Positions 27,218 through 36,616 of a DNA stretch of 64,000 bases are shown here, one piece after another. The stretch is from Deltaproteobacteria bacterium (GTDB taxonomy: Bacteria > Desulfobacterota > Binatia > Binatales > Binataceae): positions 17,936 through 81,935 of the forward strand of contig JAJXYF010000041.1 of the NCBI GenBank assembly GCA_021780755.1, given 5' to 3'. The notes under the pieces were generated by a model that saw only the letters and a list, made by a program, of their open reading frames with translations, ran no database searches and was not told the origin of the DNA. Position 1 is the first letter of the stretch. Each line of letters begins with the position of its first letter. Both the position numbers and the translations under genes were made by a program.

Positions 27218-28003
27218 ATGCATGAGCTGCGGCTGATGTGGCGCAACACGCGGATGGTGGTGTTATGCGCGATATCGGCCGCGCTGTATGCGGCGGTGCT
27301 GGTCCCGTTCAAGGTGGTGCCGTTGATTCCGGGCGTTACCGAACTGCGCCCCGCCAACGCGATTCCAGTTGTATGCTCGTTTCTCTTCGGACCGGCGGCG
27401 GCGTGGGGCGCCGCCATCGGAAACATGATCGGCGATTTCTTTGGCGGCGTCGGCCCCGGCGATATCTTCGGCTTCTTCGCCAACCTGTTCTACGGCTACA
27501 TACCGTACAAGGCGTGGAGCATTATTGCCCGCGGTCAGAGCCCGATCAGCCGCTCGCCAATGAATATCGCGAAGTACATCGCGGTTTGTCTGGCGGCCAG
27601 CGTGTTGTGTGCCGATCTCGTCGGATGGGGTGACAACCTGCTCGGCTTTCGTCCGTTCAGCATCCTGGGCAATGTGATCATCTTCAACAATATGTTGTCG
27701 GCACTCTTTCTTTCGCCGCTGATTCTAATCGGCGTCTATCCGCGGGTGCGCGCGGGCCGGATGCTCTATCGCGACGTGATGCCGGAACTCGTGGAGCGAT
27801 CGCGGGCGCGACAAGTGACGGGCCTGGCGATCCTGGTTGTGGGCGAAGTCGGCGCATGGGTGGTCGGCAACCTGGTCTCGACCGGCTACTGGATACCGTC
27901 ATTTCTGCCGGCAAGTTTCGCTCAGCCGCCCTATGACAAGTCGATCGCGGTAATGGTCAGTCCGCTGATTGTCTGCGCGATAGCTGGGACCTTGATGATG
28001 TGA
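27218..28003 (+). CDS. ECF transporter substrate-binding (S) component, QueT-like
   Basis: 261 residues with about six to seven membrane helices. The N-terminal half, with VVLCAISAALYAAVLVPFKVV, ELRPANAIPVVCSFLFGPAAA and GNMIGDFFGGVGPGDIFGFF, resembles S components of the QueT type, which bind queuosine precursors; the early AISAALYAAV stretch carries the small-residue motif used to contact the T component. It is longer than usual S proteins because of a C-terminal extension of 1-2 helices. Its TGA overlaps the GTG of the ATPase gene by 4 bases. The transported vitamin or base cannot be fixed from sequence alone. Confidence 0.7.
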   Translation: MHELRLMWRNTRMVVLCAISAALYAAVLVPFKVVPLIPGVTELRPANAIPVVCSFLFGPAAAWGAAIGNMIGDFFGGVGPGDIFGFFANLFYGYIPYKAWSIIARGQSPISRSPMNIAKYIAVCLAASVLCADLVGWGDNLLGFRPFSILGNVIIFNNMLSALFLSPLILIGVYPRVRAGRMLYRDVMPELVERSRARQVTGLAILVVGEVGAWVVGNLVSTGYWIPSFLPASFAQPPYDKSIAVMVSPLIVCAIAGTLMM

Positions 28004-29736
28004 AGCCGCGCGAATCCGATCATATCTCGGCTGCCAGCGCGGCGGCGCTCGAGGGCGTTAGCTTCACTTACGCCGGCGGGGGTCGCGCGGCGCTCCAACA
28101 GTTGCGTTTCGAGCTGCGGCGGGGCGAGATGGTGGGAATCATGGGGGCTTCGGGCGCCGGCAAATCGACGCTGGCGAAATGCCTCAACCGGATTGTGCCG
28201 CGCTTTGAGGACGGCGAATTTGGCGGGGTCGTGCGAATCAGCGGCCGCGCGCTCGACGGCGAACGGGTATGCGACATCGCCCCGATGGTCGGGATGGTCT
28301 TCCAGGATTTCGAGGCGCAACTGTTCTCGACCAACGTCGCGCACGAAGTCGCCTTCGCGATGGAGCAAATTGGCCTGCCGCGCAAGGAGATCGCCGCGCG
28401 TATCGGACCGGCGCTCGATGCGGTTGGGCTGGCGGGCTTCGATGATCGCGACCCGACCTCGCTCTCGGGCGGCGAGAAGCAGCGGCTCGCGATCGCGTCC
28501 GTGCTGGCGCTGAGGCCCGGCGTGGTGGTGCTCGACGAGCCGACCAGCGATCTCGATCCCGAGGGCAAGGCGGAGGTGTTCGCGCTGATTCGCCGGATGC
28601 GCGAGCAGGGACTCAGCCTGGTCGTGATCGAGCACGAGGCCGAAGAGCTGCGCAACTGCGATCGAATCGTGGTATTGCGCGACGGCGAAATTATCGTCGA
28701 TGGGCCGCCCGCCGAAGTCATGATCCGGCTCGCTCTGCTGGAGGAGTGCGGGGTGCATCCGCCCGACGTCAATCGCGTCATGGCGCTGATCGGCATCGAG
28801 CGGCACGCGGCGTCGATCGACGAGGCCGAGGCGATCATACGTGCGCGCTACCCGCGACTGCCGGCGGTGCACGAAGAGACGGCCGCGATCACGGATCGTG
28901 CGTCGGCGCAGGCCGGCGCGACGGTCGAAGATACGCCGGCGCTGTTGCGCGTCGATCATCTGAGTTTCGCCTATCCGTTTGGGCCGCGCGTGCTCGATGA
29001 CGTTTGCCTTGAGATCGCGGCGGGCGAGTTCATCGCGATAATCGGCCAAAACGGATCGGGCAAGACCACGCTGGCGAAGCATCTGGTCGGACTGATCGCG
29101 ACGGGGGAGGGCAAAATCAAGATCGGCGGCCGCGATCGAGCGACCCTGCACGCCGCCGAGACCGCGCATCAAGTGGGCTATGTGTTTCAGAATCCCGACC
29201 ATCAGATCTTTGCCGCAACGGTGGCCGACGAGGTTGCCTTCGGCCCGCGCAACTTCGGGTTGGACGATGCCGAGATTGCACGTCGCTCCGAGGAGGTTCT
29301 GAGTGCGGTCAACCTGACCGCCGAGCGCGAGCGCGATCCCTTCCTGTTGAGCAAGGGCGAACGCCAGCGGCTGGCGGTGGCGAGCGTACTCGCGTTGCGG
29401 CCGCGCGTGCTGATTCTCGATGAGCCGACCACCGGCCTCGATTACCGCGAGCAGCGTCGCATGATGGGACTGATCGGCGACCTCAATCGCGCCGGCATCG
29501 CGATCGTGATGATCACGCACACGCCCTGGCTGGTCGCTGAGTATGCGCGCCGGGTCGTATTGCTGCGCAAGGGCCGGGTGATGTTCGACGGTGACGTGCG
29601 CGAATTCTTTACGCGCGACGAGTTGCTCGCGAACTCCTCGTTCCGGCCGCCCGAGGCGACTTTGCTGGGCCGCCGGTTCGGCGTCGCGGCGCTCCGTCCC
29701 GATGAACTGGCCGATTGGATTACGGGGCACGCCTGA
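28000..29736 (+). CDS. ECF transporter ATPase, two ATP-binding domains fused (EcfA-EcfA')
   Basis: 578 residues with two ABC ATPase domains in one chain. First domain (15-255): Walker A GIMGASGAGKSTLAK, Q-loop MVFQDFEAQLFS, signature LSGGEKQRLAIAS, Walker B VVVLDEPTSDLDPE. Second (310-560): Walker A IIGQNGSGKTTLAKHL, Q-loop VFQNPDHQIFA, signature LSKGERQRLAVAS (K for the first G), Walker B VLILDEPTTGLDY. ECF transporters normally use two separate or one duplicated subunit. GTG start overlaps the S-component stop; the TGA overlaps the T-component ATG, so all three are one unit. Confidence 0.93.
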   Translation: MKPRESDHISAASAAALEGVSFTYAGGGRAALQQLRFELRRGEMVGIMGASGAGKSTLAKCLNRIVPRFEDGEFGGVVRISGRALDGERVCDIAPMVGMVFQDFEAQLFSTNVAHEVAFAMEQIGLPRKEIAARIGPALDAVGLAGFDDRDPTSLSGGEKQRLAIASVLALRPGVVVLDEPTSDLDPEGKAEVFALIRRMREQGLSLVVIEHEAEELRNCDRIVVLRDGEIIVDGPPAEVMIRLALLEECGVHPPDVNRVMALIGIERHAASIDEAEAIIRARYPRLPAVHEETAAITDRASAQAGATVEDTPALLRVDHLSFAYPFGPRVLDDVCLEIAAGEFIAIIGQNGSGKTTLAKHLVGLIATGEGKIKIGGRDRATLHAAETAHQVGYVFQNPDHQIFAATVADEVAFGPRNFGLDDAEIARRSEEVLSAVNLTAERERDPFLLSKGERQRLAVASVLALRPRVLILDEPTTGLDYREQRRMMGLIGDLNRAGIAIVMITHTPWLVAEYARRVVLLRKGRVMFDGDVREFFTRDELLANSSFRPPEATLLGRRFGVAALRPDELADWITGHA

Positions 29737-30521
29737 TGCCGATTTATCTCTACCTCGACAACAGCAGCGTGGTTCACCGGCTGAATCCGACCGTGAAGGT
29801 GTTCGCGTTGTTCATCATGTTCTGGTCGGTCTATTGGGTGGACCATCCGCTGGCCCTGCTGCCGCTCGGACTGCTGATGGTCGCGATGGCGCAACTGACG
29901 GGTTCGTGGCCCAACTTTTATCGCCTGCGCTGGCTTTTCATCCTGCTGATTTTCTTCACGACGCTCGCGTGGATGGTGTTCTATCGCAAGGGGCCGGCGC
30001 TGATTAACACGCGCATCATTCATCTGAGCCGGGCGTCGCTGATGTTCGGTCTGGGGCGCGGGCTGAAGCTCGCGGAACTGCTCGCGACGTCGGTGTTGTT
30101 TCTTTCGACGACCAAGGTCGAGGAATTCACGGCAGGCCTGCAGCGGTTGGGCGTGCCGTATCGGGTGGGTTTCGCGATCACGCTTTCGTTCAGGCTGGTG
30201 CCGCTGTTTATCGACTCGGCACTGACGGTCGTGCAGGCGCAAAGTCTGCGCGGCTACGAGTTCAATCGGGGCGGTCCGCTGGAGCGCGTGAAGCGCTATG
30301 TTCCGGTCGTGATTCCCGTCTTCATGGGCGCGCTGCGCAAGGCCAACAACATGGCGATGGCTCTGGAAGCCCGCGGCTTCGGCATCAGCGCGGTGCCGAC
30401 CAGCTATATCGACTATCCGATTGATACTCGCGACCGGGTGGCGTTCGCGGCGCTGACCGGGCTCGGCGTGGTTTATTTCCTGATTTATTACATGGGCTAT
30501 GGCGCCATCTCGGTGAACTAG
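29736..30521 (+). CDS. ecfT: ECF transporter transmembrane component EcfT
   Basis: The 261-residue scaffold that links S protein and ATPases. ATG at 29736 overlaps the ATPase stop (TGATG). Five to six membrane helices, and the two cytosolic coupling motifs with the Ala-Arg-Gly type pattern: QAQSLRGYEFNRGG (first, with LRG in place of ARG) and MALEARGFG (second). The opening MPIYLYLDNSSVVHRLNPTVK is typical of EcfT (LDPRxK-like). Together with the two preceding genes this makes a self-contained uptake system. Confidence 0.9.
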   Translation: MPIYLYLDNSSVVHRLNPTVKVFALFIMFWSVYWVDHPLALLPLGLLMVAMAQLTGSWPNFYRLRWLFILLIFFTTLAWMVFYRKGPALINTRIIHLSRASLMFGLGRGLKLAELLATSVLFLSTTKVEEFTAGLQRLGVPYRVGFAITLSFRLVPLFIDSALTVVQAQSLRGYEFNRGGPLERVKRYVPVVIPVFMGALRKANNMAMALEARGFGISAVPTSYIDYPIDTRDRVAFAALTGLGVVYFLIYYMGYGAISVN

Positions 30522-30635
30522 AGCGGTTCGGTTGCGGCGCTTCGATCGGCCGGCACCACTGCGAAATTTTGCTGGAGCGTCGCGGCGGATGCGTGCTAGC
30601 GTGAATGCGAATTTACTGAGAGGCTGAATGCGGCG

Positions 30636-30905
30636 ATGCTCTTCGTAATTATCGGTCACGACGGTCCCAACGGAGCGGCGTTGCGACCCACGGTACGCCC
30701 GGCGCATCTTGAAAACCTCCGGCCGCTGGTCGAGAGCGGTAAGGTGGTGGTCGGTGGGCCCTTCACCGACGGCAGCGGCAGCCTGATCGTTGCCGACTTC
30801 GAGAGCGAGGCCGCGGCGAAGGCGTTTGCGCAGAGCGATCCATACGTCACGCAGGGCGTATTCGAGCGGGTTGAAATCAAACCATTTCGCAAGGTCGTGC
30901 CCTGA
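30636..30905 (+). CDS. YciI-family protein
   Basis: 89 residues with the ferredoxin-like YciI fold: MLFVIIGHDGP, RPAHLENLRPLVESGKVVVGGPF (conserved His and Gly-Pro) and the C-terminal SDPYVTQGVFERVEIKPF. The family has a His-Asp pair and weak sequence relatives to chlorophenol and muconolactone enzymes, but most members are uncharacterised. It lies 27 bases before a CoA-transferase gene and is probably the first gene of that catabolic operon. Confidence 0.85.
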   Translation: MLFVIIGHDGPNGAALRPTVRPAHLENLRPLVESGKVVVGGPFTDGSGSLIVADFESEAAAKAFAQSDPYVTQGVFERVEIKPFRKVVP

Positions 30906-30932
30906 CGGCGGCGGGCTTGCGACGGAGCACTG

Positions 30933-32141
30933 ATGGCGGGAGCATTATCGAGCCTCAAAGTCGTCGAAATCGGTGAAATGGCGTCGGCGCCGTACGCGTC
31001 CAAGCTGATGGCGGACATGGGCGCGGAAGTGATCAAGGTCGAGCGGCCCGGCGCCGGCGACCACGCGCGCGTGCGCGGTCCCTTTCCCGGCGGTCAACCG
31101 CATCCCGAAAAGAGCGGCCTTTTTCTCTACCTCAACACCAACAAGCTCGGTGTCACGCTCGACATCGCGCGTCCCGAGGGTTTCGAGATTCTGGAGAAAC
31201 TCGTCGCACAGGCCGACGTGCTGATTCACAACGTATGGCCACCCGACATGGACCGTGCTGGTCTCAATTTTGAGCGTCTGCGCAAGGTCAATCCACGCCT
31301 GGTGATGACCTCGATTACGCCGTTCGGATTGACCGGGCCGTATCGAAACCTGCGCGCCGAGGAGTTGACTGTATGGTCGGCGGGCGGCGTCTGCGTGCTC
31401 AACGGCGCCGGTCCGGACCATCCCGAACTGCCGCCGCTCAAGACCTTTGGCCATCAGGCGGGATTCCAGGGTGGCGTGCACGGTGCGGTCGCGACGATGG
31501 GCGCGGTGATGGCGCAATTGCGCGACGGCGAGGGACAGCATGTCGATGTGTCGTGCCAGGAAGCGATCGCGTCGCAGCTTGAACTGACCTTCGAGTACTG
31601 GCCGTACATGAAGCTCATCGCGACGCGCCTGGGCAAGAAGCCGATTCAGCCGCTGGAGGCGATGCAATGCAAGGACGGCTGGATTTACGTGTGCTGCGTC
31701 GAGGAACATCAATGGAAGGCCTTCGTTGACCTGATGGGGAATCCGGAATGGGCGGGCGAAGAGATCTTCGCCGATCGTCTCAAGCGCGGCGAGAACTGGG
31801 AGGCGTTGGTCATCTTCCTCGAAGAATACGTCAGAGAACAGACTGTTCTTGAACTCTACAAAAAGGCACAAGCACGGCGAATTCCGTTCGCGCCAGTCTC
31901 GACCATGGGGGATCTGCTCAATTCGGAACATCTGCAGGCGCGCGGCTTCTTCGTCGAGATCGCGCAGCCCGTCGCCGGTACGCACAAGTATCCCGGCGCC
32001 CCGCTCAAATACGGCGCGACGCCGTGGGAAATCCGGATGCCGGCGCCGATCCTGGGACAGCATAACGGCGAAATCTTCGGGCAGCGGCTGGGCCTGTCGG
32101 CCGCGCGGCTCGACCAACTCAAGCGCACGGGTGTGATTTAA
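30933..32141 (+). CDS. CaiB/BaiF family (class III) CoA-transferase
   Basis: 402 residues. Transfers CoA between carboxylic acids through an anhydride on a conserved Asp. N-terminal Rossmann signature KVVEIGEMASAPYASKLMADMGAEVIKVE, a TSITPFGLTGPYRN stretch, and GQHVDVSCQEA, whose Asp is the catalytic residue. The C-terminal domain has RRIPFAPVSTMGDLL. It directly abuts a second family member (ATG on the base after its TAA), suggesting a two-subunit enzyme, as in some succinyl-CoA:aromatic-acid transferases. The acid substrate is unknown. Confidence 0.92.
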   Translation: MAGALSSLKVVEIGEMASAPYASKLMADMGAEVIKVERPGAGDHARVRGPFPGGQPHPEKSGLFLYLNTNKLGVTLDIARPEGFEILEKLVAQADVLIHNVWPPDMDRAGLNFERLRKVNPRLVMTSITPFGLTGPYRNLRAEELTVWSAGGVCVLNGAGPDHPELPPLKTFGHQAGFQGGVHGAVATMGAVMAQLRDGEGQHVDVSCQEAIASQLELTFEYWPYMKLIATRLGKKPIQPLEAMQCKDGWIYVCCVEEHQWKAFVDLMGNPEWAGEEIFADRLKRGENWEALVIFLEEYVREQTVLELYKKAQARRIPFAPVSTMGDLLNSEHLQARGFFVEIAQPVAGTHKYPGAPLKYGATPWEIRMPAPILGQHNGEIFGQRLGLSAARLDQLKRTGVI

Positions 32142-33389
32142 ATGGCACGGCCACCGCTCGACGGCATTCGCATCGCGGACTTCACATGGGTGTGGGCGGG
32201 TCCCTACTGCACGCTGCAACTGGCGCATCTGGGCGCGGACGTGATTCGCATCGAGACCAAAACGCGCCCATGCGTTACGCGCTTGCTGCCGCCCTGGCCG
32301 GACATGAAGCCCGGCGGAATGAATCGCTCCGGGTATTTCAATCAGTACAGCCAGGGCAAGCGTTCGGTCACGCTCAACTTCAAGGATCCCGCCGCGCACG
32401 AGATCGCGCGAAAGTTGATCGCGAAGAGCGACGTGGTGATCAACAACTTCGCGCATGGCGTGATGGAAAAGATGGGGTTCGGTTATGAGGCGGTGCGCAA
32501 GATCAAGCCGGACATCATCGCGATCTCACTTACCGGTTACGGTGATACCGGACCTTACCGCGACTACATCGCCTATGGGCCGGCGCAGGTGCCGCTGTCG
32601 GGACTGTCGGCGCTGACCGGTTATCGCGATTGGCCGCCGATGCATGCCGGCTTCAGCTACGCTGATCCTAACGGGGGCGTGCACGGAGCGTTCGCGATTA
32701 TCGCGGCGCTGTTTCATCGCGCCAAGACCGGGCAGGGCCAGTACATCGACATGAGCCAATGGGAATGCGCGATGGGAGTGCTCGCCGAGGGCATCCTTGA
32801 GTACACCATGAACGGGCGCGAGCCGGAGCGCATCGGCAATGAGGATCCGCAGATGGCGCCGCATGGCATCTACCGCTGCGTCGATCGTCCGGACAAGGTA
32901 ATGGGCGTGGTGGTCGATCAATTTGTCGCGATCGCGGTGGCTGACGAGGCCGAGTTCGGCCGCTTCGCCAGCACGATCGGTAAGCCGCAACTGTGCGGCG
33001 ATACGAAGTTCGCGACCCTCAAGGCGCGCAAATCCAACGAGCAAGAACTCAATCGCATCGTTGAGGAATGGACCGTGAGCCATACCGCCGTCGAAGTCGC
33101 GCGCGTTTTGCAGGAGGCGGGAATTGCCGCGGCGGTCGTGGCCGACAACAAATTCCTTTCCGAAGAAGATCCGCATTTAAAGGAACGGAATTACTTCGTG
33201 TACAAGGAGCATCCCGAGGTCGGCACCCTTCAGCATTGCGGCATGCCGTGGAAGATGAGCCGGACCGAGACTTCAGTGCGGTCGGCGGCGCCGTGCATCG
33301 GACAGCACACCGACGAAGTGTTGACGGAGGTGCTTGGCTACAGCGCCGATGACGTCGCGAAGCTTCGCGCGCAAGGCGCGCTCGATTAG
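32142..33389 (+). CDS. CaiB/BaiF family (class III) CoA-transferase, second of pair
   Basis: 415 residues. Same fold: IRIADFTWVWAGPYCTLQLAHLGADVIRIE, ISLTGYGDTGPYRDY, and GQYIDMSQWECA with the catalytic Asp. N-terminal residue order differs from its neighbour (WVWAGPY against MASAPYA), so the two are not recent duplicates. Gapless junction with the upstream gene supports a heteromer. It is followed by a lactonase-like gene, so the likely job is activation of an acid released upstream in a degradation pathway; this is an inference. Confidence 0.92.
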   Translation: MARPPLDGIRIADFTWVWAGPYCTLQLAHLGADVIRIETKTRPCVTRLLPPWPDMKPGGMNRSGYFNQYSQGKRSVTLNFKDPAAHEIARKLIAKSDVVINNFAHGVMEKMGFGYEAVRKIKPDIIAISLTGYGDTGPYRDYIAYGPAQVPLSGLSALTGYRDWPPMHAGFSYADPNGGVHGAFAIIAALFHRAKTGQGQYIDMSQWECAMGVLAEGILEYTMNGREPERIGNEDPQMAPHGIYRCVDRPDKVMGVVVDQFVAIAVADEAEFGRFASTIGKPQLCGDTKFATLKARKSNEQELNRIVEEWTVSHTAVEVARVLQEAGIAAAVVADNKFLSEEDPHLKERNYFVYKEHPEVGTLQHCGMPWKMSRTETSVRSAAPCIGQHTDEVLTEVLGYSADDVAKLRAQGALD

Positions 33390-33455
33390 TTTGACGAAAT
33401 TTGCGGACGACCAAACCTGAAGTATCACATCAGGAAACACGGGAGACTCAGGGCG

Positions 33456-34301
33456 ATGGCGGAATTTAAAGTATTACTTGATGGGTTGATGTTCACCGAA
33501 GGGCCGCGCTGGCATGACGGCAAGCTCTACTTCTCGGATATGCACGCGCACAAGGTGATGTCGGTCGATCTGGACGGCAAGGCGAAGACCATCGCGGAGG
33601 TGCCGGCGTGGCCTTCGGGTTTAGGATGGCTGCCGGACGGACGCCTGCTGATCGTCTCGATGACGGACCGCAAGGTGCTGCGCCAGGACGCGGATGGGCT
33701 GAAGGTCCACGCCGATATCAGCAAGCTCGCGTCGTTCCATTGCAACGATATGGTGACCGACGGCAGGGGCCGCTGCTACGTCGGGAACTTTGGCTACGAC
33801 CTGTTGACCGACGCGCCGAAAAAGCCCGCCGAACTGGTGCTGGTGAATCCTGATGGCTCAGCGCGCGTCGCCGCGACCGGCCTCGATTTTCCCAACGGCA
33901 CGGTGATTACGCCCGACGGCAAGACGCTGGTGGTCGGCGAATCGATGGGTCATCAACTGACCGCGTTTGATATCCAGAGCGACGGCTCGCTGACGAATCG
34001 CCGGGTGTGGGCGAAGCTCGATGAGGGTGCTGTTCCCGACGGCATCGCGCTCGATGCGGAGGGTGCGATTTGGGTCGCGTCGCCGATGACGTTCGAGTTG
34101 CTGCGCGTGCGCGAGGGCGGGGCGGTGGCCGAGCGGCTGAAATTCGACACGATGCCGATCGCCTGCGCGCTCGGCGGTCCGGGGCGCCGCACGCTGTTTA
34201 TGCTGACCTCGGACAGCATCAACCCCGACGAATGCCGCGCGAAGAAGGCCTCCAAAATCTGGATCAAGGAAGTGGCGGTGGCCGGCGCCGGATGGCCATA
34301 A
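33456..34301 (+). CDS. SMP-30/gluconolactonase/LRE-type lactonase
   Basis: 281-residue six-bladed beta-propeller that hydrolyses lactones. Metal ligands expected: Glu in LMFTEGPRW, Asn in HCNDMVTDGRGRCYVGN and DFPNGTVITPDG, and Asp in VPDGIALDAEGAIWVA. These motifs are in the right order and spacing. The lactone is not known, but location after two CoA-transferases suggests ring-cleavage or sugar-acid chemistry. Start ATG is preceded by a GGGAG-type site. Confidence 0.88.
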   Translation: MAEFKVLLDGLMFTEGPRWHDGKLYFSDMHAHKVMSVDLDGKAKTIAEVPAWPSGLGWLPDGRLLIVSMTDRKVLRQDADGLKVHADISKLASFHCNDMVTDGRGRCYVGNFGYDLLTDAPKKPAELVLVNPDGSARVAATGLDFPNGTVITPDGKTLVVGESMGHQLTAFDIQSDGSLTNRRVWAKLDEGAVPDGIALDAEGAIWVASPMTFELLRVREGGAVAERLKFDTMPIACALGGPGRRTLFMLTSDSINPDECRAKKASKIWIKEVAVAGAGWP

Positions 34302-34350
34302 TGCTTGTGCGGATGCGCGCACGACCGTCCGCCATTCTCAACCTGAATGG

Positions 34351-35685
34351 GTGCCACCGAGCGTGACCGCAATCACTAATGCCGACATTTTCGCCGACCG
34401 TCGCCGGCGTTTCCTCGATGCGATCGGGCCGGGCGCGATCGCCATCATCCCGTCCGCGCCGGTCGCGCTCCGCTCGGGCGATGTCGAATTCATCTATCGG
34501 CAGGACAATGATTTCTATTATTTGACGGGGTTCGCGGAGCCGGAGTCGGTCGCGCTGTTCGCGCCGGACTCGCAAGAACCGTTTATGCTCTTCGTGCGGG
34601 CGCGCGACAAGGAGCGCGAGACGTGGACCGGCCGCCGCGCCGGTATCGAGGGTGCCGTCGCGGATTACGGCGCCAATCGCGCCTTCACGATCGACGAACT
34701 CGACGGCGTACTGCGCCGCCATCTGGACAAGGTCGATCGCGTCTATTATCCGCTGGGCGCTAACGAGCGGATGAACGCGCGCATTCTGGAATTGTTGCGC
34801 GCCGCGCAGGCGATGCGTCCGCGCCTCGGCACCGGAGCGCATACGCTGCTCGATCCGCGCGAGCTGATTCACGAGGCGCGGCTGCACAAGCGTCCGGAAG
34901 AGCTGGCCGCGATGCGCGCCGCGATCGCGATTTCGGCCGAGGCCCACAAGGCCGCGATGCGCACGGCGCGCGGCGGCATGATGGAATGGCAGGTCGAGGC
35001 GACGGTTGACTATGCTTTTCGCTCGCGCGGCGCGGCGGGTCCGAGCTACCCGTCGATCATCGCGTCGGGGCCGAACGCGGCGACGCTGCACTACATCAAC
35101 AACGATCGCGAGATGCGCACCGGCGAGCTGCTGCTGATCGACGCCGGATGCGAGTATTCCTTCTACGCGTCCGATGTCACCCGCACTTTTCCCATCGGGG
35201 CGCGTTTCACGCCGTTGCGGCGCGACCTTTACGAAATCGTTCTGGCGGCGCAACTCAAGGGAATCGAGGCGATCAAGCCGGGAATCAAATTCGACGACCC
35301 GCACGACGCCGCCGTGCGCATCCTGGTCGAGGGGATGTGCCGCCTCGGGCTGGTGAAGGGGCCGGTCGAGGATGCGATTCGCGCCGGCGCATGGCGGCGT
35401 TACTACATGCATCGCACCAGCCATTGGCTCGGCATGGACGTGCACGACGTCGGGCTTTACCGCGTGGGCGGGGAATCGCGCACGCTCGAACCTGGCATGG
35501 TGCTCACGGTGGAGCCGGGGATTTACATCGCGTCCGACGATGCCGAGGCGCCCGAGGAATTTCGCGGTATCGGGATTCGCATCGAGGACGACATTCTCGT
35601 CACCGCCGATGGCCACGAAGTGATGACCGCGGCGGTGCCGAAGACGGTCGCCGACATCGAAACGCTGACGACCTCCGCCGGATAG
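34351..35685 (+). CDS. M24B metallopeptidase (aminopeptidase P/Xaa-Pro-type)
   Basis: 444 residues. N-terminal AMP_N domain (residues 12-130) with DNDFYYLTGFAEPESVALF, then the pita-bread fold. Di-metal ligands are all visible: Asp in LLIDAGCEY and ASDVTRTFP, His in SHWLGMDVHDVG, Glu in LTVEPGIYI and Glu in GIRIEDDILV. Substrate-side residues match aminopeptidase P, which removes the first residue before proline. GTG start is assumed; a second GTG lies 12 bases later and no ribosome-binding site is strong. It is convergent with the MaoC gene after 11 bases. Confidence 0.92.
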   Translation: MPPSVTAITNADIFADRRRRFLDAIGPGAIAIIPSAPVALRSGDVEFIYRQDNDFYYLTGFAEPESVALFAPDSQEPFMLFVRARDKERETWTGRRAGIEGAVADYGANRAFTIDELDGVLRRHLDKVDRVYYPLGANERMNARILELLRAAQAMRPRLGTGAHTLLDPRELIHEARLHKRPEELAAMRAAIAISAEAHKAAMRTARGGMMEWQVEATVDYAFRSRGAAGPSYPSIIASGPNAATLHYINNDREMRTGELLLIDAGCEYSFYASDVTRTFPIGARFTPLRRDLYEIVLAAQLKGIEAIKPGIKFDDPHDAAVRILVEGMCRLGLVKGPVEDAIRAGAWRRYYMHRTSHWLGMDVHDVGLYRVGGESRTLEPGMVLTVEPGIYIASDDAEAPEEFRGIGIRIEDDILVTADGHEVMTAAVPKTVADIETLTTSAG

Positions 35686-35696
35686 AAGCGCGCCGC

Positions 35697-36587
35697 CTAC
35701 AACTCGAGCGCGCTGGCGGTGCCAACGATGGCCTTGGTGCCGTCGGCCTTCTCGCACCAGACCTCTACCACGGCGCGAGTGCGCTTGCCCTCGGAGCGCC
35801 GCTCGACAATCCGACCGTGCGGTCCCGAGACCTCGTCCACCCACAGCACGTTCACCAGGCGCAGGTCGAACTTGCCGCCCACCATGAAGCCCAGCCCGAA
35901 ACGCTGCGTCATCATCTCGCCAATCAGGCAGACTGACCACATGCCCTGCACAACGATGTCCGGGAAGCCGAGTTTGCGCGCCGCTTCCCCGTCGGTGTGA
36001 TAGTTGATGCCCGGGCCCGAGAACGCCATGCACATCGCCTGCGAAATCGGGCGGGCGGGCGCGGCGATCGCTTCGCCGCCGCGATCGCCGACCTTGAACA
36101 CGCGCGCGGAGGATTTTTCGCGATCGCGATCGACGGCAAAACCGCCGCCTTCGCCGCCACCTTCCGACGCAATCAGGAAACTCTGATGCGTGCGGCTGCG
36201 CTGGACGATGCGCCCGTCGGCGCCCATCAACAGCACTTCGTTGACGACGTATTCGCGATCGCGCTTGGCGTAGCGCTCGACCACCACTGAACGCGAATGC
36301 AATGTCTCGCCGACGCGAATCGGTGAGAAGCCTTCCCATTCCTGACGCGCGTGGAGATTGCCGAACACGTTCGGCAAGTACCAGTCGAAAGTGCGGAAGA
36401 CCGCCGAATGCACGACCAGCGCGGGCGCGATCGGATAGCCCAGCGGCGACGCGCCGCGATACCACGGATGGTCGTCGCCGGTGGCGGCAATATAATTTTC
36501 TACCGCGTCGGCCGAGATTTCGTAATCGGTCCCGCCGAAGTCGCGGCCGACGTAAACTTCCTTCGCCTCGAATATTTCCGTCGCCAT
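35697..36587 (-). CDS. MaoC-like double-hotdog dehydratase
   Basis: 296 residues made of two hotdog halves joined by a Gly-rich linker (SEGGGEGGGFAVDRD, near 145-160). The N half (EISADAVENYIAATGDDHPW, APALVVHSAVFRTFDW) and C half (QAMCMAFSGPGINYHTDGEAARKLGFPDIVVQG) look like MaoC/FAS1-type dehydratases that hydrate or dehydrate 2-enoyl-CoA thioesters. The C half has the HTDGEAARKLGFPDIVVQG stretch where the catalytic Asp/His are normally found. It is the last gene of a minus-strand run with a thioesterase and an isomerase. Confidence 0.85.
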   Translation of the reverse strand: MATEIFEAKEVYVGRDFGGTDYEISADAVENYIAATGDDHPWYRGASPLGYPIAPALVVHSAVFRTFDWYLPNVFGNLHARQEWEGFSPIRVGETLHSRSVVVERYAKRDREYVVNEVLLMGADGRIVQRSRTHQSFLIASEGGGEGGGFAVDRDREKSSARVFKVGDRGGEAIAAPARPISQAMCMAFSGPGINYHTDGEAARKLGFPDIVVQGMWSVCLIGEMMTQRFGLGFMVGGKFDLRLVNVLWVDEVSGPHGRIVERRSEGKRTRAVVEVWCEKADGTKAIVGTASALEL

Positions 36588-36616
36588 GTTACTCCCTCGA
36601 CGCCGATCGCGGCCTG

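Noticed and set aside
27931..29730. 599-codon minus-strand frame opposite the ECF ATPase
   Set aside because: Antisense shadow; Walker A, signature and Walker B motifs are on the plus strand.
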